Assembly (NCBI RefSeq): GCF_900582625.1
Contig: NZ_UTIQ01000029.1
Span: forward strand, 62,001 to 126,000
Origin: Pseudomonas viridiflava
GTDB taxonomy: Bacteria; Pseudomonadota; Gammaproteobacteria; Pseudomonadales; Pseudomonadaceae
Reading direction: 5' to 3'
DNA length: 64,000 nucleotides
Shown here piece by piece: positions 37,193 to 47,498 of this stretch. The notes beneath the pieces are model-generated. The model was not told the DNA's origin and did not search any database. It was given only the letters and a program-made list of their open reading frames with translations. Numbering within the stretch: the first letter of the stretch is position 1; every line of letters starts with the position of its first letter. Both the position numbers and the translations under genes were made by a program.

Positions 37193-38076
37193 AGTCCTTC
37201 GAAAACAAAGTGGCCGCCATCACGGGCGCAGGTTCTGGTATCGGCCGCGCGCTGGCCTACGCCCTCGCCCGTCAGGGCTGCCATCTGGCCCTGGCCGATG
37301 TGAACAGCGAAGCCCTGGCTGAAACCGCCGCCACGGCACGCACCCTGGGCGTGACCGTTACCGACAATCAGGTCAACGTCGCCGACCGCGACGCCGTGCA
37401 CGCCTGGGCCAATCAGGTGGTGCTCGACCATGGCCGCGTCAACCTGGTGTTCAACAACGCCGGCGTCGCCCAGGGCGGCACCGTGGAAGGCAACGACTAC
37501 GCCGACTACGAATGGATCATGAACATCAACTTCTGGGGCGTGGTGTACGGCAGCAAAGCCTTCCTGCCGCACCTGAAGGCCTCGGGCGACGGGCATATCA
37601 TCAACGTGTCGAGCGTATTCGGCTTGTTTTCCCAGCCCGGCATGAGCGCCTACAACGCCACCAAGTTTGCCGTGCGCGGATTTACCGAATCGCTGCGTCA
37701 GGAATTGGATATGGCCGGCGGCGCGGTGTCGGCCAGCTGCGTGCACCCGGGCGGGATCAAAACCAATATCGCCAAGACCGCACGCATGAACGACAGCCTC
37801 AGCAACGTCACCGGCCAGGCCGCCGACCAGGCGCGGCAGCAATTCAACGACCAGCTGCTGCGCACCACCCCGGACAAAGCGGCGCAGGTGATTTTGCGCG
37901 GCGTGCTGCGCAACAACCGACGCATCTTGATTGGTGCCGATGCATGGGCGTTGGACGGTATGCAACGGCTGCTGCCGTCGCTGTATCAGCGCCTGGTAGT
38001 GGGCTCGATGCGCCTGGCCGCGAAGTTTGCGCCCAAGCCCGAGCGGGAGGTAAGTGAGGCGAAGGCGGCGAAGTAA
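37189..38076 (+). CDS. Short-chain dehydrogenase/reductase coupled to the monooxygenase
   Basis: This 295-residue NAD(P)-dependent oxidoreductase has the cofactor motif TGAGSGIG at 12-19, NNAG at 89-92, a catalytic Ser at 141-142, and Tyr155 and Lys159 in YNATK. The C-terminal 60 residues extend beyond the classical fold and end in a basic tail. Its ATG overlaps the monooxygenase stop. A role in interconverting the alcohol and ketone of the monooxygenase substrate is inferred from the operon. The gap to the hybrid kinase gene holds two repeat elements and no gene. Confidence 0.9.
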   Translation: MKSFENKVAAITGAGSGIGRALAYALARQGCHLALADVNSEALAETAATARTLGVTVTDNQVNVADRDAVHAWANQVVLDHGRVNLVFNNAGVAQGGTVEGNDYADYEWIMNINFWGVVYGSKAFLPHLKASGDGHIINVSSVFGLFSQPGMSAYNATKFAVRGFTESLRQELDMAGGAVSASCVHPGGIKTNIAKTARMNDSLSNVTGQAADQARQQFNDQLLRTTPDKAAQVILRGVLRNNRRILIGADAWALDGMQRLLPSLYQRLVVGSMRLAAKFAPKPEREVSEAKAAK

Positions 38077-38122
38077 TTGCGCTTTGCGCTGCGCTCAGTG
38101 ACGGAGGTCGCCACCCCACCTC

Positions 38123-38150
38123 CGTCATCCCCGCGCAGGCGGGGATCCAG
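38123..38150. repeat. Single family A palindromic repeat
   Basis: GTCATCCCCGCG, CAGGCGGGGATCCAG forms one copy of the CCCCGCGCAGGCGGGG palindrome, a sequence variant of the units at 1636 and 8497. No inverted partner is nearby. Confidence 0.75.
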
Positions 38151-38193
38151 AGTTTCGGACTGAACGGCCATTTACGTCACAGATAAAAACCTA

Positions 38194-38230
38194 CCCTCAC
38201 CCCTGCCCTCTCCCGCTCGCGGGAGAGGGA
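38194..38230. repeat. Single family D repeat (CCCTCTCCCGC)
   Basis: CCCTCACCCCTGCCCTC and TCCCGCTCGCGGGAGAGGG form one GC-rich hairpin unit related to the pair at 34626-34719. It lies just beyond the 3' end of the hybrid kinase gene. Confidence 0.7.
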
Positions 38231-38259
38231 GCCAAACCGGGGCGTTTGGCACAGAGGGA

Positions 38260-41200
38260 TCAACCCATATCCGATCTCGGCAACCACACCCGAATCAACG
38301 AAAACAATCGCTCCAGATCCAGCGGTTTGGCCAGGTAATCGCTGGCCCCCGCTTTCAGGCACTGCTCCTGATCGTCCTTCATGGCCTTGGCGGTCACGGC
38401 AATAATCGGCAGCTTGGCAAAGCGCGAATCCTGGCGAATGCGGCGCGTCGCCTCGTAGCCGTCCATTACCGGCATCATCACGTCCATCAGCACCAGGTCG
38501 ATGTGCGGATTCTCGTCGAGCTTGTCCAGCGCCTCCTGCCCATTGCCGGCGCTGATGACGGTCACGCCCTTCTCGTCCAATGCACTGATCAATGCATAAA
38601 CGTTGCGCATGTCGTCATCCACCACCATCACCTGGCGGTTCTGGAACACCTCATCGCGGTTCACGGCAACCTTGTTGGGCGAGCGGCGTGAATGGCCGTT
38701 GGGGCTTTCGACTTTGTGCAGGAACAGCGTCACTTCGTCCAGCAAACGCTCCGGTGAGCGTGCACCTTTGATGATGATCGACCGCGAATGCTTGCGCAGG
38801 CTCTCTTCTTCGCCGCGTGTGAGCGGGCGAGACACATACACGATCACCGGCGGGTAGGCGTCAATGTGCTCGTTGGCCATGCGCGTCAGCAGTTCGTTGC
38901 CGTGCATGTCCGGCAGTTCCAGGTCGATGACCATGCAATCGAACGGGGTTTGGTGCAGCAGCGCCAGGGCCTGCTCGCCATGGGAAACAGCGGTCACTTC
39001 GATGTCGAGGTCATCAACCAGTTGGGCGATGCTGTCGCGCTGCCGGGCGTCGCCCTCGACGATCAGCAGCCTCTGCACCTTCTGGGTCAGGCGCGCCTCA
39101 AGCAAAGAGAACACCTCAACCAGCGACTCGCGGGTGGTCGGCTTTTGCGCATAGCCGACGGCGCCCAGATGCAGGGCCAGTTCGGTACGATCGTCGGCAG
39201 AAATCACATGCACAGGAATATGCCGCGTGCGTGGGTCTTCTTTCAGGCGTTGCAGCAGCGACAAGCCAGGTTCGTCGGGCAAGCGCATGTCCAGCAAAAT
39301 GGCGTCCGGTTGGTTAACGGCCAGCAGTTCGTAGGCCTCCGTTGAGCTGTGGGCCACCAGGCAGCGGTAATGTAGCTCGTGCGCAAGGTCGAACAGAATT
39401 TGCGCGAACTTCACTTCGTCCTCAATCACCAGCACGCAGCGGCCGGGCATGTCGGGCTTGTGGCGGTCGTCCGGGAAGTGCGCTTGCGGGCGGGCCGGTG
39501 GCTCGTTTCGAGTGGCTTCGGCAACGTTGCTGTCGCTGGCTGCGGTCCGCCTCGCAGGCTCGCTGTTAATAAACAGACGCCCCACATCGAGCGCGCGCCC
39601 CGCCACCGGCTCGGCATAGTTGAGCGGCAGCCAGAGTGTGAACTGGCTGCCTTTGCCCGCCTCGCTTTGCACCGAAATATGTCCGCCTAAGACCTCGGCA
39701 AGATTGCGCGAGATGGACAGTCCCAACCCGGTGCCACCGAAGTGCCGATTGATGCTGCCATCGGCTTGGCGGAAGGCCTCGAAAATGACGCCTTGCTGTT
39801 CAGGGCTGATGCCGATGCCCGTGTCGCTGACCACAAAGGCCACGCCGGCGTCAGCCGGCTCGATGCGCAAACTGACGCTGCCAGACTTGGTGAATTTGAA
39901 GGCGTTGGAGAGCAGGTTCTTCACCACCTGCTCAACGCGCTGCGCATCGCTGACAAAATGCACGGGCGCATCGCTCGCCACGCGCACGTCGAAGTGCAGG
40001 CCTTTCTCTGCCGCTTGCGGCTGGAACAACCGTTCCAGGCCATCGGCCAAGCGTTTCAGCGAGGTTTCTTCAGGGCGAATTTCCAGGTGCCCGGCCTCGA
40101 CTTTTGACAGGTCGAGAATGTCGTTGATGAGGGCCAACAAGTCTTTGCCCGAGGAGTAAATCAGCTCGGCGTGCTTGGTTTGTTGTTCGTCGAGATTGCC
40201 CTTGGCGTTGTCTGCCAACAGCCGCGACAGAATCAGTGAACTGTTCAGCGGCGTGCGCAGTTCATGGGACATGTTGGCCAGGAATTCAGATTTATAGGTG
40301 CTGGCGCGTTCCAGTTCAGCGGCGCGCTGTTCCAGTTCTGCGCGGGCTTGGGCCAAGGCGTGGTTGCGCTCGTCTAGCTCATCGCGCTGGCGGGTGAGGA
40401 ACTGAGTTTGCTGGTTGAGCTGGTCGTTGGTTTGCTCCAACTCAGCCTGCTGCTGCTCAAGATTGACCTGCGACTCCTGGATCAGGCGCGATTGATCTTC
40501 CAATTCCTCGTTGGCGCTTTTCAGCTCTTCCTGCTGAACCTGCAATTCTTCATTGAGCTGTTGGGTTTCGTGCAGCGACTCGTGCAAGCGCTGACGATAG
40601 CGGGCGACGTCGATAGAGGTGCCAAGGCCATCGGTAATCGACTGCACAAAGGTTTGCTCGCGTTCACTCAGCTCGCGCATAAAACCCAGTTCGAGCACAC
40701 CGTTGACGTCACCATTGTTCTGGATCGGCGCGAGCATTACCGCCATCGGCGTGTCCTGCCCCAGCCCGGAGTTGACCTTCAAATATCCAGCGTTGAGCCC
40801 CGGTATAACCCGGGCGCGACGCTCAACCGCCACCTGGCCCACCAGGCCGGTGCCGTCGCTGAAGGACTGCGGCGTGGCTTGGTGCTCGGCATCAAAACCG
40901 TAATCCGCCACGCGTTCCAATTTGCCGTGGTCCTGGCGCACATAAAACGCGCCGACAACCATATCCAGGTAATGGCCGAGAAAGGTCAGTGCGGTCATGC
41001 CGATGGAGGCGGTATTGGGCTGACCGATGATGCGCTCGGCCAGTTGCGACTGGCCTTCACGCTGCCAGGCCTGCTGCTGCAACTGCTCGTTCACGACTTC
41101 GCGCTGTTGCAACAGGCTGCTGTAAAACCGCGACAGCCGGACTAACTCGCGGCGGCCGAAGAACGCCAGAATGCCGCTGAATGACAGGTTGAATATCGCG

Positions 41201-41766
41201 TACAGGCTGATGGTGAGAATGGCCATGAAACTGGCCCGCTCGTTGCGGTCGTGGCGCAGCTGCTGCTCGGTGGCAATGAAATCGGCGAATTGTTTGCGGA
41301 TGGCGGTCATCAACGATCCGCCGGCGACTTTCACTGAAGCCGGCGGCGCGTTGGTGGCTTGGCGCTGCTTGATCAGGTCGGCGGCCATTACGGCCCAGCG
41401 CTCCTGCAAGTCTTGAATGTCGCGCAACCTTTCCAGCTGCGCGGGGTTGTCGGCGACCAATTGCTTGAGGCCATCCATATGACTGCCGATTCGGCTGCGC
41501 GCCTCTTCATACGGCGCCAACACTTCGGTTTCGCCAGCAATGAGGTAGCCACGTAGGCCGGCTTGCTGATCGATGGTCAACCGATACCCTTCATTGGCTT
41601 GGGCAATCACCTGATCCGTGTGCTCGACCCAACTGAGGACATACAGCAGGTAGGCGACCAGGGCGATAAACAGCCCGGTACCCAGGACGCCCGAACCAAT
41701 GGGCAAAGCCAGGTTACGGGTCAGCATTCGGCGAAAGGCGTGCTCATCAACTGCGGCACTGTTCAT
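38260..41766 (-). CDS. Hybrid sensor histidine kinase with CHASE3, GAF and three receiver domains
   Basis: This 1168-residue membrane kinase begins at the ATG preceded by GGAGG (41764-41766). Domains in order: a membrane helix at about 22-46; a CHASE3 sensor to about 185 (ANEGYRLTIDQQAGLRGYLI); a second helix at about 188-215; a GAF domain at about 260-400; a Gln/Glu-rich coiled coil at about 410-490; HisKA with phospho-acceptor His501 (NMSHELRTPL); an HATPase domain (NLLSNAFKFT, DTGIGI, GTGLGLSIS); and receivers with phospho-Asp826, Asp948 and Asp1095. No HPt domain is present. No response regulator gene adjoins it, so its output partner is elsewhere. The layout resembles general-stress or biofilm-type kinases, but the signal is unknown. 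Confidence 0.92.
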   Translation of the reverse strand: MNSAAVDEHAFRRMLTRNLALPIGSGVLGTGLFIALVAYLLYVLSWVEHTDQVIAQANEGYRLTIDQQAGLRGYLIAGETEVLAPYEEARSRIGSHMDGLKQLVADNPAQLERLRDIQDLQERWAVMAADLIKQRQATNAPPASVKVAGGSLMTAIRKQFADFIATEQQLRHDRNERASFMAILTISLYAIFNLSFSGILAFFGRRELVRLSRFYSSLLQQREVVNEQLQQQAWQREGQSQLAERIIGQPNTASIGMTALTFLGHYLDMVVGAFYVRQDHGKLERVADYGFDAEHQATPQSFSDGTGLVGQVAVERRARVIPGLNAGYLKVNSGLGQDTPMAVMLAPIQNNGDVNGVLELGFMRELSEREQTFVQSITDGLGTSIDVARYRQRLHESLHETQQLNEELQVQQEELKSANEELEDQSRLIQESQVNLEQQQAELEQTNDQLNQQTQFLTRQRDELDERNHALAQARAELEQRAAELERASTYKSEFLANMSHELRTPLNSSLILSRLLADNAKGNLDEQQTKHAELIYSSGKDLLALINDILDLSKVEAGHLEIRPEETSLKRLADGLERLFQPQAAEKGLHFDVRVASDAPVHFVSDAQRVEQVVKNLLSNAFKFTKSGSVSLRIEPADAGVAFVVSDTGIGISPEQQGVIFEAFRQADGSINRHFGGTGLGLSISRNLAEVLGGHISVQSEAGKGSQFTLWLPLNYAEPVAGRALDVGRLFINSEPARRTAASDSNVAEATRNEPPARPQAHFPDDRHKPDMPGRCVLVIEDEVKFAQILFDLAHELHYRCLVAHSSTEAYELLAVNQPDAILLDMRLPDEPGLSLLQRLKEDPRTRHIPVHVISADDRTELALHLGAVGYAQKPTTRESLVEVFSLLEARLTQKVQRLLIVEGDARQRDSIAQLVDDLDIEVTAVSHGEQALALLHQTPFDCMVIDLELPDMHGNELLTRMANEHIDAYPPVIVYVSRPLTRGEEESLRKHSRSIIIKGARSPERLLDEVTLFLHKVESPNGHSRRSPNKVAVNRDEVFQNRQVMVVDDDMRNVYALISALDEKGVTVISAGNGQEALDKLDENPHIDLVLMDVMMPVMDGYEATRRIRQDSRFAKLPIIAVTAKAMKDDQEQCLKAGASDYLAKPLDLERLFSLIRVWLPRSDMG

Positions 41767-41919
41767 CTCGAGTCCTCCGATTGAACCAGTCATAAAGCTA
41801 GAGCATGGATGCCGGTTCCCTGACATCCGTTCAAACAACCTGAGGAATATTCCAGAGTCGTTTTGAGATTAGCTGCATTGCAGACGGCTTGCGTCATCCT
41901 GCGATCTTGTAGGAGCGCC

Positions 41920-43694
<1,775 letters not shown>

Positions 43695-43703
43695 AACAAA
43701 TCC

Positions 43704-44228
43704 TTAGCTGAGAGCGGCCGTCGCCCACTGCGGGCAGGCGGCTTCGTCAATTTTTACCGGGCAATGGAGAGGCACGCGGGGGAAGAGTTCCAGCACGTCG
43801 GTGTTGCGCAGGCGAATGCAGCCATGGGAAAGCGCTACGCCCATGGGCTCGCTGTCGGGCGTGCCGTGTATATAGATGTAGCGGCGGAAGGTATCGACCG
43901 GACCGAGGCGATTAACGCCGGGCTCGCAGCCGCTGAGCCAGAGAATGCGGGTAAGAATCCAGTCGCGGCCTGGGAACTGCGCGCCAAGTTCGGCAGACCA
44001 GATTTCCTGGGTCCAGCGCCGCCCACGCAGCACCGCGCCCAGAGGCAAACCGTCGCCGATTTTCGCGCGAACCTGGTGCAGGCCGCGGGGCGTGCAGTTC
44101 GAACCGTTCTGCTCCCCTGCCCCGTTCAATGCCGTAGAAACGGGCAAGCGCAACACCAGGAGCCCTTCGGCAAAACCGTAGAGCATCTGGTCGGCGATGG
44201 AAATGTGCAGCGAGTCGAGGATCGTCAT
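43704..44228 (-). CDS. L,D-transpeptidase (YkuD family)
   Basis: This 174-residue protein has a YkuD catalytic domain with the motif SHGCIRLRN, in which Cys is the nucleophile, preceded by YIHGTPDSEPMG. Most homologues form 3-3 peptidoglycan cross-links or attach lipoproteins. No signal peptide is visible from the ATG at 44226-44228, so either the start differs or the protein acts in the cytoplasm, which would suit recycling next to nagZ. It lies between psrA and nagZ on the same strand. Confidence 0.86.
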   Translation of the reverse strand: MTILDSLHISIADQMLYGFAEGLLVLRLPVSTALNGAGEQNGSNCTPRGLHQVRAKIGDGLPLGAVLRGRRWTQEIWSAELGAQFPGRDWILTRILWLSGCEPGVNRLGPVDTFRRYIYIHGTPDSEPMGVALSHGCIRLRNTDVLELFPRVPLHCPVKIDEAACPQWATAALS

Positions 44229-44283
44229 GGGCGGCAAGCTTAGCCGATCACGCCCGCTGCTGGCAGCAGGCGATTTGCCGGTT

Positions 44284-45000
44284 TTACACCTTGCTTGGCT
44301 GGGGCGCCGGCGCGGAGGTTTTGGTTCGCGGGCGCAGCTGGGCGCTGGCCAGGGCGTCGTCGGTGACGCCGGTCTCCGAACGCATGCCGGCGGCTAGGAA
44401 CGGCACCATCAAGCGCATCACCTGCTCGATGGAGGTGCTCACGCCGAAATCGGTCTCGGCAATCGCCCGCAGCGCCTTGATGCCCGACATGCTGAACGCC
44501 GCCGCGCCGAGCATGAAATGCACGCGCCAGAACAGCTCAATCGGCGGAATACGCGGCGCCGCTTCGTGAACCAGCTGCATATAGCGACGGAACACCTTGC
44601 CGTACATGTCTTCCAGATAACGACGCAAATGGCCTTGGCTCTGACTGAAAGCCAGGCCCAACAGACGCATGAAAATCGACAGGTCATTGCCACTGCGCGG
44701 CTTCACCGCCAGGGCTTGCTCCACCAGCATTTCCAGCAGCTCTTCAAGGCTGGCTTTGCTCTCAGGCTTGGCTTGGCGGCGGTCCAGCTCGCGCTCAAGA
44801 CTGGCGCAGAACGGACCGAGGAAGCGGGAGAACACCGCTTGAATCAGCGCTTTCTTGGAACCGAAGTGGTAATTCACAGCGGCCAGGTTGACCCCAGCTT
44901 TACTGGTGATCAAACGAAGGGATGTCTCGGCAAAGCCTTTTTCCGCAAAGAGCTGCTCTGCGGCATCCAGGATGCGTTCGACTGTTTCTGACTGAGCCAT
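44284..45000 (-). CDS. psrA: TetR-family regulator PsrA
   Basis: This 238-residue long-chain fatty-acid-responsive regulator has the helix-turn-helix at about 8-52 (ETVERILDAAEQLFAEKG, then FAETSLRLITSKAGVNLAAVNYHFGSK split over a turn) typical of PsrA. In P. aeruginosa PsrA represses itself and fadBA and activates rpoS. I chose the ATG at 44998-45000 (MAQSETV), as in homologues. Two PsrA-type operators lie 14-40 bp upstream, consistent with autorepression. It is the first gene of the operon psrA-ldt-nagZ-mtnP and diverges from lexA. Confidence 0.93.
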   Translation of the reverse strand: MAQSETVERILDAAEQLFAEKGFAETSLRLITSKAGVNLAAVNYHFGSKKALIQAVFSRFLGPFCASLERELDRRQAKPESKASLEELLEMLVEQALAVKPRSGNDLSIFMRLLGLAFSQSQGHLRRYLEDMYGKVFRRYMQLVHEAAPRIPPIELFWRVHFMLGAAAFSMSGIKALRAIAETDFGVSTSIEQVMRLMVPFLAAGMRSETGVTDDALASAQLRPRTKTSAPAPQPSKV

Positions 45001-45013
45001 GGGAATCACCTGA

Positions 45014-45040
45014 CAAACACTTGTTTGAAACATACGTTTC
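45014..45040. promoter_or_regulatory. Two abutting PsrA-type operators upstream of psrA
   Basis: CAAAC-ACTT-GTTTG (45014-45027) and GAAAC-ATAC-GTTTC (45027-45040) both fit the PsrA pattern (C/G)AAAC-N2-4-GTTT(G/C) and share one base. They lie immediately before the psrA start, so bound PsrA would block its own transcription. Confidence 0.8.
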
Positions 45041-45187
45041 AAGCGGTGAAGTTGTCAAGTCGCTGTAACCGTAATTTGGCTGAGCAGTCACGTTGCGCTG
45101 TAACTATCACTTTCGCCTACGAATTTCTCTAATGAAAGGAGAAACTTTGCACCCGCAACGCACAGAAGCATTGCCAAGCGCCAATCA

Positions 45188-45222
45188 CTGTATATAATCC
45201 CAGTCACTGTATAAAAAGACAG
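45188..45222 (+). promoter_or_regulatory. Two SOS boxes in front of lexA
   Basis: CTGTATATAATCCCAG (45188-45203) and CTGTATAAAAAGACAG (45207-45222) both follow the CTGT-N8-ACAG LexA pattern; the first has CCAG instead of ACAG. The second ends nine bases before the lexA ATG. Two tandem boxes make autoregulation of lexA-sulA very likely. Confidence 0.9.
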
Positions 45223-45231
45223 AGACCGGAC

Positions 45232-45843
45232 ATGCTCAAACTCACGCCACGCCAAGCCGAGATTCTCGCCTTCATCAAGCAATGCCTTGAAGACAACGGT
45301 TACCCGCCCACCCGCGCTGAAATCGCGCAACAGCTTGGGTTCAAATCGCCCAATGCTGCGGAAGAACACCTGAAGGCCCTGGCGCGTAAAGGCGCTATCG
45401 AGATGACGCCCGGCGCTTCCCGTGGCATTCGCATTCCCGGTTTCGAACCGAGCAGCGACGAAGAAACAGGCCTGCCCATCATCGGACGCGTCGCAGCCGG
45501 TGCGCCCATTCTGGCGCAGCAGCATGTCGAGGAATCTTGCCGTATCAACCCTAAGTTTTTCCACCCTCGCGCCGACTATCTGTTGCGTGTTCGCGGCATG
45601 AGTATGAAAGACGTCGGCATCCTCGACGGCGACCTGCTCGCCGTGCACACCACCCAACAGGCCCGCAACGGCCAGATTGTGGTGGCACGCATCGACGATG
45701 AGGTGACGGTGAAACGCTTCAAGCGTGAAGGCGATAAGGTCTGGTTGATCGCCGAAAACCCCGAGTTTGCCCCCATCGAGATCGACCTGACCGAACAGGA
45801 TCTGGTGATCGAAGGATTGAGTGTCGGCGTTATTCGCCGCTGA
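45232..45843 (+). CDS. lexA: SOS repressor LexA
   Basis: This 203-residue repressor starts [15 protein letters not shown]. The winged helix domain reaches about residue 70, the self-cleavage site is Ala89-Gly90 (VAAGAP) and the catalytic dyad is Ser124 (RGMSM) and Lys161 (VTVKRF). DNA damage and RecA trigger cleavage and induction of SOS genes. sulA follows ten bases after the stop, so both are under the same SOS boxes. Confidence 0.97.
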   Translation: MLKLTPRQAEILAFIKQCLEDNGYPPTRAEIAQQLGFKSPNAAEEHLKALARKGAIEMTPGASRGIRIPGFEPSSDEETGLPIIGRVAAGAPILAQQHVEESCRINPKFFHPRADYLLRVRGMSMKDVGILDGDLLAVHTTQQARNGQIVVARIDDEVTVKRFKREGDKVWLIAENPEFAPIEIDLTEQDLVIEGLSVGVIRR

Positions 45844-45852
45844 GGAGGCTGT

Positions 45853-46332
45853 ATGCAGTTCCCACAAGCGCTGGACCGTTCCCAACTGCCATTGTTCGAC
45901 GCCTTCCTGACGCAATCGTCGGCGCCGTTGTTGACCGATATCGTTGAAACCGGTTGGTTCGAAGAGCCAGAACCAGAGACATTCAGCGAACTGTCGCTGC
46001 GTGGCGCTGCCGGAAACTGCCTGCACCTGCTGGCACCGATCCTGCGCGAACTTAGCCAAGAGCAAGACGCTCGCTGGCTGACCTTGATCGCCCCGCCTGC
46101 GAGCCTTACTCAAGCCTGGCTGCGCGATGCTGGCCTGAACCGCGAACGCATTTTGTTGCTGCAACCGCGCTCGGGGCAAAGCCCGCTGGAGCTGGCCTGT
46201 GAAGCGCTGCGACTGGGCCGCAGCCACACGGTGGTGAGCTGGTTGCATCCGCTGCATCGCCCTGCCCGCGACCAGCTCGCCACGGCAGCGCGCACCGGTA
46301 AAGCGCAGAGCTTGAACATCAGCTTGGGCTAG
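45853..46332 (+). CDS. sulA: SOS-induced cell-division inhibitor SulA
   Basis: This 159-residue protein resembles Pseudomonas SulA. The central region LTLIAPPASLTQAWLRDAGLN (in two parts, about 76-96) and LACEALRLGRSHTVVSWL are the recognisable parts; the N terminus is variable, as usual. It stops FtsZ polymerisation during the SOS response. Co-transcription with lexA is typical of pseudomonads. A long perfect palindrome, probably a bidirectional terminator, lies about 180 bp downstream. The 46333-46512 stretch has short GCGTCGGCTGG duplications and no gene. Confidence 0.9.
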   Translation: MQFPQALDRSQLPLFDAFLTQSSAPLLTDIVETGWFEEPEPETFSELSLRGAAGNCLHLLAPILRELSQEQDARWLTLIAPPASLTQAWLRDAGLNRERILLLQPRSGQSPLELACEALRLGRSHTVVSWLHPLHRPARDQLATAARTGKAQSLNISLG

Positions 46333-46512
46333 TTGCGTCGGCTGGATTAGTGGCGTCGGCTGGTTGGGTTGGATTGCGCCGCATTGGGTAAGCCAACCGT
46401 GGTTTTGAACCTGTGATGTTTTTTTGGGCGCGGCTGGGCGGCATTTCGATTAGCCGCGATGCGTGATCCACAGCATGCTCGGTCAACCCAACCGGCACGC
46501 CATGCGCTCGTT

Positions 46513-46566
46513 CCCGGCCCCATAAAAAAAGGCACCTGCTCAGGTGCCTTTTTTTATGGGGCCGGG
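46513..46566. terminator. Perfect 26-bp-arm palindrome, probable bidirectional terminator
   Basis: The left arm 46513-46538 and right arm 46541-46566 are exact reverse complements with only CT between them. From the outside inward they read CCCGGCCCCAT, seven A, then GGCACCTG. The inner stem GGCACCTG/CAGGTGCC followed by seven T makes a strong intrinsic terminator on either strand, serving sulA on plus and the 46580 gene on minus. Confidence 0.9.
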
Positions 46567-46579
46567 TTCGGCTCAGCAA

Positions 46580-46813
46580 TTAATGCAGAACGCGCGGGCC
46601 TTCGTCTTTTTCAAAGTCGCCTTCTGCCAAGCGGCCGGCCATTTGAACGCCGACGTTGAGCATGGCTTTGGCCACTTCAACGTGGTGGCCTTGAAGGAAT
46701 GCCTTGGCATCCGCCGAGAAATCCAATACCACCAACGCCTCTTCATCCTCGGCGCGACGCAGGGCAATTCGCCCGTCGGGCAACTCGACAATTTCTAGAA
46801 AGGATGTAGGCAT
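46580..46813 (-). CDS. Small conserved hypothetical protein next to sulA
   Basis: This 77-residue protein contains MPTSFLEIVELPDGRIALRR and DFSADAKAFLQGHHVEVAKAML, and has no membrane segment. By position it matches the small conserved gene between sulA and topA in other pseudomonads. Its stop is 14 bp from the large palindrome, which probably ends its transcript. The function is unknown. Confidence 0.82.
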   Translation of the reverse strand: MPTSFLEIVELPDGRIALRRAEDEEALVVLDFSADAKAFLQGHHVEVAKAMLNVGVQMAGRLAEGDFEKDEGPRVLH

Positions 46814-46910
46814 AAACTTAAATCTCCACGTGAGGCCGGCAGTGTATCAGCCCGTCGGCCCTCTTCCCTAGCCCAGCCATCCATTCACTTGACGCAACGG
46901 CCAGAAAAAC

Positions 46911-47429
46911 TCAGCACTCGCTCAGGGTTTCACGAAAGCGCAAAGCCAGGGTTTTCAGGTGCTGACGCCAGCTTTCCAGTTCGGCTCGAGGCAGCAGCGG
47001 CTGCTCTTCATCCAGGCTGTACGCTTCGATCAATGGTAGCGTCGGGTCCACTTTGGCCTTCGCGGGCGCTTTGGGCGGCAGGAACAGTACCTGATAGGCG
47101 CTGATCATTTGCGCGAGCCAGGTTTCGGACTGCTGCGCCAATTCCACCAGCTCCGCCAGTTCCGGACTGGGCGTAGCGCTCAACACGGCCGGCGTCAGAA
47201 TCGCTTCCACGCGAGGCACGTTGACCTCGTCGAAGCGGTAGTAGCCGGCCACTTCATGGCACAAACCAAGCAGCGCGCCATATAGATGAAACAGGCACGC
47301 CTCACGCTCGGCCAAAATCAGCGCCGGCGCGTTGACCGCCTGGCCTTCCTCGGCACGACGCCAGGCTTCCAGCGACAAACCGGCGAAAAATAATTTTTGG
47401 TTGGTGCGGGTATAGAGTTCATGGGCCAT
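46911..47429 (-). CDS. Conserved hypothetical protein upstream of sulA region (DUF6586-like)
   Basis: This 172-residue soluble protein starts MAHELYTRTNQKLFFAGLSLEAW and is predicted mostly helical. GGAGGG precedes the ATG at 47427-47429. It lies in the conserved order topA, this gene, a 77-residue gene, sulA. I recognise no catalytic motif. Confidence 0.8.
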   Translation of the reverse strand: MAHELYTRTNQKLFFAGLSLEAWRRAEEGQAVNAPALILAEREACLFHLYGALLGLCHEVAGYYRFDEVNVPRVEAILTPAVLSATPSPELAELVELAQQSETWLAQMISAYQVLFLPPKAPAKAKVDPTLPLIEAYSLDEEQPLLPRAELESWRQHLKTLALRFRETLSEC

Positions 47430-47462
47430 TGCGGCACCCTCCACGGCAGACAGACTCACCAT

Positions 47463-47490
47463 ACGCGCGCCAGCCGAAACTGGCGCGCGT
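47463..47490 (-). terminator. Stem-loop after topA
   Basis: ACGCGCGCCAG (47463-47473) and CTGGCGCGCGT (47480-47490) form a perfect 11-bp stem with a 6-base loop, eight bases after the topA stop codon. No T tract follows in the direction of topA. Confidence 0.6.
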
Positions 47491-47498
47491 GCTAGGGA

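Noticed and set aside
46333..46400. Short GCGTCGGCTGG direct repeats after sulA
   Set aside because: Two imperfect copies about 17 bp apart are compatible with chance or slippage; no function is suggested.
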